Shown: positions 56,749 through 64,000 of the stretch, piece by piece | Layout: the number at the start of each line of letters is the position of its first letter | Numbering within the stretch: position 1 is the first letter of the stretch | Translations under genes and position numbers: made by a program | Notes under the pieces: model-generated | What the model was told of the DNA's origin: nothing | The model's input: only the letters and a program-made list of their open reading frames with translations | The model's database searches: none | Assembly (NCBI RefSeq): GCF_900105945.1 | Contig: NZ_FNSO01000004.1 | Location: forward strand, 7,134,001-7,198,000 | DNA: 64,000 nucleotides | Reading direction: 5' to 3' | Source: Amycolatopsis tolypomycina | GTDB lineage: Bacteria > Actinomycetota > Actinomycetes > Mycobacteriales > Pseudonocardiaceae

Positions 56749-58683
56749 ATGGCCGTCAGCACCCTGCCCACCGTTCGCCCGGACCGTCGGTCCTGCAGCC
56801 AGCCCGAGACCGCTGCAGCGGTGGATCGACCGATGCTCGCCCCCGTCCGGCAGGTCTCCATCCGACGGCGGCGCCGGCGAGCGGGCTGGCTGCTGGTGCT
56901 GACCGTAGTGCTCCTGGCCGGCATCCTCGCCGTCAACGCGTGGGCTTCGCCGACGGCGCCACGACAGCCGCCGGCGGACCCGCCGCTGCCTCCCCCGACC
57001 GCGCTGCCCACGCCCACGACGTGCAGTTTTCCCGGCCAGCTCGGCTGCACCTCGCCGACGCCGACCACGACACCGAGCAAGCCGTGCACGGGCGAGGACT
57101 GCATTCCGCAGCCGACTCCGCCGGCACCGAGCACGAACCCGCAGCAGCCGGGCACCGGCAGCGGTGACAGCGACTCGGCCTGCGGCATCACCGACGTCGG
57201 CGCGTGCATCACCGAGGCCATCAACTCGGCGTTCCGCAGTGTCGTCGACGACGCGCTGGATCCGATCCTCGAGCTGATCGGCCACACCGCGCTATCCACG
57301 CCGACGATCAGCGACCTGCCCGGTATCGGCGAGCTGTGGAACAGCTCCTGGGAGATCGTGGTCGCCGCCTACGGATTGCTCATCCTGCTCGGCGGCATCC
57401 TGCTGATGGGCCACGAGACCGTCCAGACGCGCTACTCGATCAAGGAGATCGGGCCGCGCATCCCGACCGCATTCATCGCCTCGGCGCTCTCGCTCTTCTT
57501 CGCCGACAAGCTCATCCGGCTGGCCAACGGCCTGACCCTGGGTGTCCTCGGAGACGGAGTCAACGCGCCCTCGCTGGGCAACACCTTGCAGGAGGCCGTC
57601 CAAGGCATCCAAACCGGCGGACTGTTCATCATCCTGGTCGCGCTCGTGCTGGTGGTCCTCGGCCTCGGCCTCCTGGTCGTCTACGTCGTCCGGATCGTCA
57701 TCACCCTCGTCCTGATCATCAGCGCGCCGTTCTTCCTGATGTGCCACGGGCTGCCCCACACCGAGCCGCTGGCGCACTGGTGGTGGAAGGCGATCACCGT
57801 GACGACAGGGGTTCAGTTCGCCCAGGCGCTGGTGCTGATCACCGCGGTACGCACGTTCCTGTCCGGCGGCGTGCACCTGTTCGGCTCGACGCTGTCCGCG
57901 CTCGGCACGCTGATCGCCGCGATCGCTCTGTTCTTCGTCCTGTTCAAGATCCCGTTCTGGATGCTGAAGGCCGTCAAGGTCGGCTCCGGCCGTTCCTTCC
58001 TCGGCGGGTTGGCTCGCGCGTACATCGCGGCGAAAACCTTCGGCATGGTCGCCGGCAAGACCGGTGCGTTCGGCAAGGCCGGCGCCGCCGGTGCGACGAA
58101 GAACGCCGGTCGCGGCGGCGGCGCGGCGGCTGATCCACCGTGGCCGGCACAGCCGCGTTTTGCGCCCAACCCCGAAGCGGTGAACCGGCGGCTCAAGGAG
58201 GCCCACGACGCCGAGCGTGCCCGCGCAGCTCAGCGGCCGACGTTGCCCTCGCAGGCGCCGCATTTCCTGCAGCCCTCGCCCCAAGACAGCACCCACGACC
58301 CCGCCGTGATCCCGGGGAACCAGGGACCGACCATGCCCGAATTCAGTTCCGCGCCGACGCCTGTCTCCCCCACGCCACAGCGAAGGCCACGGTCGGCAAC
58401 TCCGCATTTTCAAGCCGCCGGCGGCCCGCGTCGACGCGGCGCCACATCGCCATCGGCTCGCCCGATCCGCACGGCATCGGTGCCGCCACAACTGCAGTTC
58501 CGACCGGCGACGCCGCCCGCACCACAACCACTCCCGGCCAAACCGGCCTCCGCACCTGCCGCGCCGGCGTTTCGGCAGGCGACGCCGGAGCCCCGCCTCG
58601 GTGATGCCCATCGGCGCACCCAGTCCGTTCCGCCGCCGACGTTCCGCGCGCCGAACCCAGCCCCAGGAGGTGAGGCGAATTGA
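56749..58683 (+). CDS. TrbL/VirB6-like type IV secretion channel protein
   Basis: A 644-residue polytopic membrane protein. An N-terminal signal-like segment (about 46-65) is followed by a Pro/Thr-rich outer stretch with paired cysteines ('TTCSFPGQLGC', 'KPCTGEDC', 'SACGITDVGAC'), then about six membrane segments (about 200-430, including 'IVVAAYGLLILLGGILLMGH' and 'GTLIAAIALFFVLFKIPFWM'), and a 210-residue Pro/Arg/Ala-rich cytoplasmic tail. The membrane core matches TrbL/VirB6 channel subunits. Stop overlaps the TTG start of the next gene. Confidence 0.85.
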   Translation: MAVSTLPTVRPDRRSCSQPETAAAVDRPMLAPVRQVSIRRRRRRAGWLLVLTVVLLAGILAVNAWASPTAPRQPPADPPLPPPTALPTPTTCSFPGQLGCTSPTPTTTPSKPCTGEDCIPQPTPPAPSTNPQQPGTGSGDSDSACGITDVGACITEAINSAFRSVVDDALDPILELIGHTALSTPTISDLPGIGELWNSSWEIVVAAYGLLILLGGILLMGHETVQTRYSIKEIGPRIPTAFIASALSLFFADKLIRLANGLTLGVLGDGVNAPSLGNTLQEAVQGIQTGGLFIILVALVLVVLGLGLLVVYVVRIVITLVLIISAPFFLMCHGLPHTEPLAHWWWKAITVTTGVQFAQALVLITAVRTFLSGGVHLFGSTLSALGTLIAAIALFFVLFKIPFWMLKAVKVGSGRSFLGGLARAYIAAKTFGMVAGKTGAFGKAGAAGATKNAGRGGGAAADPPWPAQPRFAPNPEAVNRRLKEAHDAERARAAQRPTLPSQAPHFLQPSPQDSTHDPAVIPGNQGPTMPEFSSAPTPVSPTPQRRPRSATPHFQAAGGPRRRGATSPSARPIRTASVPPQLQFRPATPPAPQPLPAKPASAPAAPAFRQATPEPRLGDAHRRTQSVPPPTFRAPNPAPGGEAN

Positions 58684-59855
58684 GCCAGCCCGTCCGGATT
58701 CCCGCCGACGTCGACCGCGAAGACCGAGTGATCGGTCCGCTCACCGCGCGACAGCTGCTCATCCTGACCGTCACCGGGATCGTGCTGTACGGCACGTACA
58801 CGGTCACCCGCGCGTTCATCCCGCTGGCGGTGTTCCTGGTCATCGCTATCCCGATCGGCGTGACCGCCGCGTTCCTCGCGTTAGGCCAGCGCGACGGCAT
58901 CTCCCTCGACCGGCTCGTGCTGGCGGCGCTGAGCCAGCGGATGAACCCTCAGCACCAAGTTGCCGCGCCGGAAGGCGTCCGGCCCGCACCCGAGTGGATT
59001 GAGCAGACCGCGAGCACAACCAGTTCTTCGGCCTCGGCAATCTCACCGGCCGCGCTGCGACTGCCCGCAGAAGGGATCACCGACACCGGCGTCATCGATC
59101 TCGGCAAGGACGGCGCCGCCGCGGTCGCGGTCTGCTCCACGATCAACTTCGGGCTGCGCACGCCTGCCGAACAGGAGGCGCTCGTCACCTCATTCGGCCG
59201 ATACCTGCACTCACTGACCGCGCCGGTCCAGGTGCTCGTCCGAGCCGAACGGCTGGACCTGTCGGGGCAGATCGCGGAACTTCGCGAACAGGCCGGCGGG
59301 CTGCCGCACCCCGCGTTGGAACGGGCCGCACGCGAGCACGCCGAGTACCTCGACCAGCTCGGCCGCGCCACCGACCTGCTGCGGCGCCAGGTCCTGCTGA
59401 TCGTGCGAGAGCCACTGCGAACCAGCAGCCCAACCGACGGACTGGGCGGCGCCTCGCCGCTGGCCGCGTTGTCAGCGCGACGAAGGGCAGCGAAGCAGGC
59501 CGCATCGATCGACGACGCCGCCCGACGCGCCGCCGAAGCGCGCTTGGTGCGCCGGCTGGGCGAGGCGGTGGAACTGCTCTCAACGTCCGGGATCGTAGTC
59601 ACCCCGCTGGACGCCGGTCAGGCCACCGCGGTCCTCGCCGCAGCGTGCAACCCCGACAGCTTGATCCCGCCGAACTCCGATCTCGCCGGTTCCGACGAAG
59701 TCATCACCACCGCCCCGGACGAGAGCTGGAACGACACCGCGTTCGGCCGCACCACGTTCGCCACCGAAGACGCGCTCGGCGCTGCCGAGCCCGGGTGGGA
59801 GGACGACGAAGACCCCGACGACTACGACGACGTCGCAAGGAGGGACCGCCGATGA
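58680..59855 (+). CDS. PrgI-type type IV secretion protein (VirB3-like) with extended C-terminus
   Basis: A 391-residue protein. The first 75 residues are PrgI-like: 'VRIPADVDREDRVIGPLTAR' followed by two membrane helices ('LLILTVTGIVLYGTYTV', 'IPLAVFLVIAIPIGVTAAFL'). The remaining cytoplasmic part ('AVCSTINFGLRTPAEQEALV', 'YLHSLTAPVQVLVRAERLDL') is like the N-terminal domain of VirB4-class ATPases and probably docks to VirB4 encoded next. TTG 58680 follows GGAGGTGA and overlaps the previous stop; its own stop overlaps the VirB4 start. Confidence 0.88.
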   Translation: MSQPVRIPADVDREDRVIGPLTARQLLILTVTGIVLYGTYTVTRAFIPLAVFLVIAIPIGVTAAFLALGQRDGISLDRLVLAALSQRMNPQHQVAAPEGVRPAPEWIEQTASTTSSSASAISPAALRLPAEGITDTGVIDLGKDGAAAVAVCSTINFGLRTPAEQEALVTSFGRYLHSLTAPVQVLVRAERLDLSGQIAELREQAGGLPHPALERAAREHAEYLDQLGRATDLLRRQVLLIVREPLRTSSPTDGLGGASPLAALSARRRAAKQAASIDDAARRAAEARLVRRLGEAVELLSTSGIVVTPLDAGQATAVLAAACNPDSLIPPNSDLAGSDEVITTAPDESWNDTAFGRTTFATEDALGAAEPGWEDDEDPDDYDDVARRDRR

Positions 59856-61687
59856 AGAAGACCAGGCACCGCGACGCCGCAAGCAGGCAGGCACCCGGCA
59901 GGCAGGCCGGCGCATTCACCCCGGACGCCATCTCCGTGCTGCCTCGAGCGCTCGAAGTCGGAGGCGAATGGGTCGCGTCATTCGCCGTCACCGGCTACCC
60001 ACGCGAAGTTCACCCGGGCTGGCTGCAACCCCTGCTGACCTATCTCGGACGAGTCGACGTCTCGCTGCACATCGAGCCGATCGACCCCGTCACCGCGGCC
60101 AACCGGCTGAAGAAGCAGCTGTCGAAGCTGGAGTCCGGCCGCCGGCACACCAGCGACAAGGGACGGCTGATCGACCCCCAGGTCGAAGCAGCCACCGAGG
60201 ACGCCTACGACCTGTCCGCGCGAGTCGCCCGCGGCGAGGGAAAGCTCTACCGGCTCGGGCTCTACCTCACCGTGCACGCCACGACTGAGGAGGCGCTCGG
60301 CGACGAGGTAGCCGCGATCCGGTCGCTGGCGGCCTCGCTCCTGCTGGACTGTAAGCCCACCACCTACCGGAGCCTGCAGGGCTGGATCACCAGCCTGCCG
60401 ATGGGCCTGGACCTGGTCGGCATGCGCCGCACCTTCGACACCAGCGCGCTGTCCGCGGCGTTTCCGTTCACCTCGCCGGACCTGCCGCCGCCGGACCCGA
60501 CCTCGGTCGGTGCGCCGAGCGGGGTGCTCTACGGGTTCAACGTCGGCAGCCAGGGCCTGGTGCACCACGACCGGTTTGCCCTCGACAACCACAACAGCGT
60601 GATCCTCGGCCGGTCCGGCGCCGGCAAGTCATACCTGGTGAAGCTGGAGCTCCTGCGCAGCCTGTACCGCGGCATCGAGATCCACGTCATCGACCCGGAA
60701 GACGAGTACGCCCGTCTGGCCGCCGCGGTCGGTGGCACCTACGTCCACCTCGGCGCCGAGCAGGTCCGCCTCAACCCGCTCGACCTGCCGATCCACACCC
60801 GCCCGGATGGGCGCCGCACCGCTCCCCGAGACGCGCTCATCCGCCGGTCGCTGTTCCTGCACACCGTCATCTCGGTTCTGCTCGGCAACGAGCTCGCAGG
60901 GACCGAACGGGCCGTGCTGGACCGGGCGATCACGGCGACTTACCAGCGCGTCGGGATCACCTCGGATCCGCGGACCTGGACCCGACCTGCGCCGCTGCTG
61001 GCCGACCTGGCCGAGGCCCTCTCCGACACCGGCGATCCAGCCGGAGCCGAACTCGCGGCGCGGCTGCACCCGTACATCACGGGCGCGTTCTCCGGCCTGT
61101 TCTCCGGGCCGACCACGACGCGCCCGCAAGGTCACCTGGTGGTGTTCTCGCTGCGCGACCTCGCCGACGAGCTCAAGCCGATCGGCACCCTGCTGACCCT
61201 CGACGCGGTGTGGCGGCAGGTCTCCAACCCGGCTATCCGCAAACCGCGCCTGGTCGTGGTCGACGAAGCCTGGCTGCTCATGAAGGAGCCCGCGGGCGCG
61301 GAGTTCCTGTTCCGGATGGCCAAGGCCAGCCGGAAACACTGGGCCGGCCTGACCGTGGCCACCCAGGACACCGCGGACGTCCTGGGCTCGGACTTGGGCA
61401 AGGCGGTCGTCGCAAACGCGGCCACCCAGATCCTCCTCCGGCAGGCCTCGCAGGCGATCGACGAGATCACCCGCGCCTTCGACCTGTCCATGGGCGAACG
61501 CCAGTTCCTCCTGTCCGCCGACCGCGGCCAAGGACTGCTCAGCACCGGCACTCAGCGCGTGGCGTTCCAGTCCATCGCGTCACCTGTCGAACACCACCTC
61601 GTGACGTCGAATCCCGCGGAGATCGCGGAGTACGCCGACGCCTCGCCCGAAGTCGAAAGCTCCTTCGTCGAACTCGACGCCGCCTGA
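59852..61687 (+). CDS. VirB4/TraC-type conjugation ATPase
   Basis: A 611-residue cytoplasmic/peripheral membrane ATPase that powers pilus biogenesis and substrate transfer. Walker A is GRSGAGKS (253-260, 'SVILGRSGAGKSYLVKLELL'); 'IHVIDPEDEYARLAA' follows; Walker B is 'RLVVVDEAWLLM' (about 470-480); and the C-terminal 'GLTVATQDTADVL' and 'FQSIASPVEHHLVTSNPAE' are typical. ATG 59852 follows AAGGAGGGA and overlaps the PrgI-type stop by 4 bp. Confidence 0.93.
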   Translation: MKKTRHRDAASRQAPGRQAGAFTPDAISVLPRALEVGGEWVASFAVTGYPREVHPGWLQPLLTYLGRVDVSLHIEPIDPVTAANRLKKQLSKLESGRRHTSDKGRLIDPQVEAATEDAYDLSARVARGEGKLYRLGLYLTVHATTEEALGDEVAAIRSLAASLLLDCKPTTYRSLQGWITSLPMGLDLVGMRRTFDTSALSAAFPFTSPDLPPPDPTSVGAPSGVLYGFNVGSQGLVHHDRFALDNHNSVILGRSGAGKSYLVKLELLRSLYRGIEIHVIDPEDEYARLAAAVGGTYVHLGAEQVRLNPLDLPIHTRPDGRRTAPRDALIRRSLFLHTVISVLLGNELAGTERAVLDRAITATYQRVGITSDPRTWTRPAPLLADLAEALSDTGDPAGAELAARLHPYITGAFSGLFSGPTTTRPQGHLVVFSLRDLADELKPIGTLLTLDAVWRQVSNPAIRKPRLVVVDEAWLLMKEPAGAEFLFRMAKASRKHWAGLTVATQDTADVLGSDLGKAVVANAATQILLRQASQAIDEITRAFDLSMGERQFLLSADRGQGLLSTGTQRVAFQSIASPVEHHLVTSNPAEIAEYADASPEVESSFVELDAA

Positions 61688-61713
61688 CATTCGTATGCAC
61701 CGAGGAGATATCC

Positions 61714-62514
61714 ATGTCTGCTTCAGCTGCTCGCCGTCCTGCCAGGTTGCTGACCCAGAACAGTGAGATGCGCCAGATCGGCGTCTGGAACTGGTCGCTG
61801 CCGGCATGGGCCGGGCGACTGGCCGATGGCCGCACCTACAACACATGCCCGAGCGCCGGGGTCTGCGCGCAAGCCTGCTACGCCCGGCACGGCACGTACA
61901 CGTGGCCCGTTGTCCGCGCCAAGCACCAGGCGAACCTGATGTACGTCCTCGACGACCTGTCCGGCTGGCGAGCCGCGATGGTCGACGAACTCGGCGCGGC
62001 GAGGTTCCGCGGTAGCTGGATCAGGATCCACGACAGCGGCGACTTCTTCTCCGACGACTACCTGCTGGCCTGGCTCGACATCTGCAGGACCCGCCCGGAC
62101 ACGAACTTCTACGCGTACACCAAGGAGGTTTCCCGGTTCCGGTCCCTCGTCGAGCCTGATCCGCCGGCGAACTTCTTGTGGGTCTACTCGTACGGCGGCA
62201 AGCAGGACGCCGCGCTGAACCCGGCCGTGGACCGCGTCGCCGACGTGTTCCCGGACGAAGCGGCGATCGTCGAGGCGGGGTGGGCGTCGCAGGAAGCCAG
62301 CGACCTCCTCGCGGTCCTCGGCCCGCAGCTGGTCGGTGTGCCGGCAAACCGGATTCCGAGCTACCTCAAGCGCCTGGCTGGCCGCCGGTTCTCCGAATGG
62401 CAGGCCGAAGTCGACGCCGCACGTTCCGCTCGCCGCACGCGCCTGCGGCTGGTCGTCGACAACACCCGTTCCGAGGCGCGGCCTGAGCGAGGCGGCGAGC
62501 CGCGAGCTGCCTGA
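61714..62514 (+). CDS. GP88 family protein
   Basis: A 266-residue protein matching the phage/ICE 'gene product 88' family: 'LLTQNSEMRQIGVWNWSLPA', 'TYNTCPSAGVCAQACYARHG' (Cys-x4-Cys-x3-Cys, a possible metal or Fe-S site), 'WIRIHDSGDFFSDDYLLAWL' and 'FYAYTKEVSRF'. The spacing of cysteines and the H-D-S-G-D-F motif suggest a radical-SAM-like or metal-dependent fold, but the activity is unknown. ATG 61714 follows GAGGAGATATCC. It is set within the conjugation operon between the VirB4 and VirD4 type genes. Confidence 0.88.
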   Translation: MSASAARRPARLLTQNSEMRQIGVWNWSLPAWAGRLADGRTYNTCPSAGVCAQACYARHGTYTWPVVRAKHQANLMYVLDDLSGWRAAMVDELGAARFRGSWIRIHDSGDFFSDDYLLAWLDICRTRPDTNFYAYTKEVSRFRSLVEPDPPANFLWVYSYGGKQDAALNPAVDRVADVFPDEAAIVEAGWASQEASDLLAVLGPQLVGVPANRIPSYLKRLAGRRFSEWQAEVDAARSARRTRLRLVVDNTRSEARPERGGEPRAA

Positions 62515-62546
62515 TCCAGCGCTCCAACTCACGTTCGGAGGTCTTG

Positions 62547-64000
62547 ATGTCCTGGCCGTTCGCCCTGTCCACCTCTCTCGCCTCCCCTGCCGGCGACTAC
62601 CTGCGCGACCCGCTCGGTGCGTTCAAGGCCGTGCTGGCGCACCTTCGCGATCTCGTCTTCACCTGGGGTCCGATCGCCGGGCCGGTGCTGGGGGTCGCGA
62701 CGACCGCCGCAGTGATCGCTCGACGCCGCTGGCGCCGCCGCTTCCACGAGAGCCTGGTCAGCGACGCCCGGTTGGTCACCGTGCTGGCGCCGCCGACCGT
62801 CGACCCATCCGGCGCGATCACCGTGTGGTCCAACCTGGTCGGCCTGCTGCGACCAGGCTGGCGGCGGCGCTTCGGCGGGCAACCTCACCTGGCTTTCGAG
62901 TTGACGTTCACCGACGACGGCGTGCAGATCCGCTTGTGGGTGCCTGGCCTGGTGCCGCCGGGGATGGTCGAGCGCGCCATCGAGGCCGCTTGGCCCGGCG
63001 CGCACACCCGCACGACGCCGGCCAAGCCCCCGATCCCCACCGCCTCCGCAGCGGACCGGCGAATCGAAGCGGTCGGCGGCGAGCTGCGGCTAGCTCGCTC
63101 GGAAGCACTCCCGATCCGAACCGAGCACCCCGCCGACCCGATCCGGGCCCTGCTCGGCGCCCCGGTCGGGCTCGGCCCCCACGAGCGGGCCTGCGTGCAG
63201 ATCCTCGCCCGTCCCGTCGCCGGGCACCGCGTGACCAAGGCGCGGCGCGCGGCGAAGCGGGTGCACGCGAGCAGCTCGGTCAACCTGGCCGGGCGGCTGC
63301 TGGACGTCGTGACGCCGGGCAAGACCGCAAAGCCGTCGTCCAGTTCGCGGACACCAGGGCTCGATCGGCAAACCAGCCTGGAGTTTGCCGCGCAGGACCG
63401 CGCCGTCGTGGAGAAGCTGCGGCAGAACCAGTTCGAGACCTGCATCCGATACGCGGTCGCCACCACGGTCCCCGAGCACGCGACGACCGCCGAGGTCCAA
63501 GCGGTCCGGGACGTGCTGCGGGGACGCGGCCACGCGATCGCCTCGGCGTTCGCCGCCTTCTCCGAGCACAACTACTTCCGCCGGATCCGGCTCCGGCGGG
63601 CCCCAGTCCAGGTGCTGGCCGAACGCCGTTTCGACAACGGCGACCTGCTCTCGATCCCGGAACTGGCCGCGCTCGCGCACCTGCCGATCGACGAAGCCAC
63701 GCCCGGCCTCCAGCGCGCCGGCGCGAAGGCCGTACCGCCGCCGCCCGGCATCGCCACGGCTGGCGACTTGATCAAGCCGCTCGGCTTGTCGGACTCGGGG
63801 CACTCCCGGCCGGTCGGCCTGCACGTCGCCGACGCGCGTCATCACCTGCACATCCTCGGCGCGACCGGCTCCGGCAAGTCGGAGCTGATGGCCCGCCTGA
63901 TCCTGAACGACGCCGAGGCCGGCCGCGGCGTGGTGGTCGTCGACCCGAAGGGCGACCTCGTGTCGGACCTGCTGATGCGCATCCCCGAGGAGCTCGGTGA
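62547..64000 (+). CDS. VirD4/TraG-like conjugation coupling ATPase, 3' end outside window
   Basis: At least 484 residues. One N-terminal membrane segment (about 40-58, 'GPIAGPVLGVATTAAVIA') followed by 'RRRWRRR', then an alpha/beta domain (about 70-400), and a P-loop domain with Walker A GATGSGKS (438-445) and 'RGVVVVDPKGDLVSDLL' (462-478) as in HerA/VirD4-type DNA pumps. It couples the DNA to the type IV channel. ATG 62547 follows CGGAGGTC. The frame is open at the right edge, so the length and C-terminal features are unknown. Confidence 0.88.
   Translation, partial: MSWPFALSTSLASPAGDYLRDPLGAFKAVLAHLRDLVFTWGPIAGPVLGVATTAAVIARRRWRRRFHESLVSDARLVTVLAPPTVDPSGAITVWSNLVGLLRPGWRRRFGGQPHLAFELTFTDDGVQIRLWVPGLVPPGMVERAIEAAWPGAHTRTTPAKPPIPTASAADRRIEAVGGELRLARSEALPIRTEHPADPIRALLGAPVGLGPHERACVQILARPVAGHRVTKARRAAKRVHASSSVNLAGRLLDVVTPGKTAKPSSSSRTPGLDRQTSLEFAAQDRAVVEKLRQNQFETCIRYAVATTVPEHATTAEVQAVRDVLRGRGHAIASAFAAFSEHNYFRRIRLRRAPVQVLAERRFDNGDLLSIPELAALAHLPIDEATPGLQRAGAKAVPPPPGIATAGDLIKPLGLSDSGHSRPVGLHVADARHHLHILGATGSGKSELMARLILNDAEAGRGVVVVDPKGDLVSDLLMRIPEELG

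Larger units (their letters stand above)
49908..64000. mobile_element. Integrative conjugative element with serine integrase and type IV secretion (one end in window)
   Basis: From the SLOG gene to the right edge, genes are those of a conjugative element: serine recombinase, recombinase-domain protein, acetyltransferase of a phage/ICE family, two methyltransferase-fold proteins, sigma-like regulator, VirB2-, VirB6/TrbL-, PrgI-, VirB4- and VirD4-like proteins, and a GP88 protein. The left boundary is placed between the SLOG start and the recombinase family-like C-terminus (about 49.9-50.0 kb); the exact attachment core could not be seen because the other junction is outside the window. The element lacks the FtsK/TraB single-protein transfer gene of typical actinomycete AICEs within the visible part. 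Confidence 0.75.

Overview
The window is about 64 kb of very GC-rich DNA with actinobacterial gene architecture: BTAD/AfsR-type regulators, WXG100 pairs, many GTG/TTG starts, ATGA/GTGA start-stop overlaps, a CmtR metal sensor and secreted CBM-bearing hydrolases. The gene content and the dispersed GC-rich intergenic palindromes suggest a Pseudonocardiaceae genome, probably Amycolatopsis-like. This placement is an inference; no rRNA or other phylogenetic marker is present, apart from one enolase. No tRNA, rRNA or CRISPR was seen.

Layout. 0-9 kb: an amidase start, an orphan LuxR-type regulator, a WXG100 pair, and two tandem AfsR-like BTAD-ATPase regulators separated by a 30-bp tandem-repeat element. 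9-15 kb: a sugar-uptake operon (orphan LuxR regulator, binding protein, two permeases, GH1 beta-glucosidase) divergent from a GH3 NagZ-like lipoprotein. 15-20 kb: aldo/keto reductase, YbjN-like protein, MFS exporter and Lrp regulator, zinc-finger protein. 20-29 kb: secreted polysaccharide functions, namely a GH19 chitinase with two CBM5/12 modules and a DasR-like operator, a CBM-linked intradiol dioxygenase with an AraC regulator, a sortase-anchored thioester protein, a serine hydrolase, and a CBM2-GH5 cellulase with a CebR-like box and a second copy of the 30-bp repeat element. 29-35 kb: a broken phosphotransferase, an orphan histidine kinase, enolase, an iron-type binding protein and small conserved genes.

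35-49 kb is a stress and metal block: DsrE, an HD-GYP/LuxR fusion, ChrA, an ArsR-ArsC fusion, CmtR with a CDF transporter, and a copper operon (CopZ, secreted copper protein, CopA) behind a CsoR-like box. Inserted within it is a 1352-residue secreted, alanine-rich ALF-type protein that is probably a polymorphic toxin, followed 3 bp later by a likely immunity gene.

From about 49.9 kb to the end lies one side of an integrative conjugative element. Leftward, six overlapping genes run from two methyltransferase-fold proteins, through a recombinase-domain-only protein, an XF1762-type acetyltransferase and a small ORF, to a large serine recombinase whose frame runs into a SLOG-like gene at the presumed chromosomal junction. 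Rightward, a sigma-like regulator is followed by a type IV secretion operon (VirB2-like pilin, TrbL/VirB6, PrgI, VirB4, GP88, VirD4/TraG-like coupling protein). An AT-richer divergent region of 336 bp separates the two arms. The other end of the element is outside the window.

Shared control signals link scattered genes: the two orphan LuxR paralogues both have a CTTCACG half-site plus a CTTCAC-type palindrome upstream, and the hydrolase genes carry DasR/CebR-like boxes, consistent with chitin and cellulose use.
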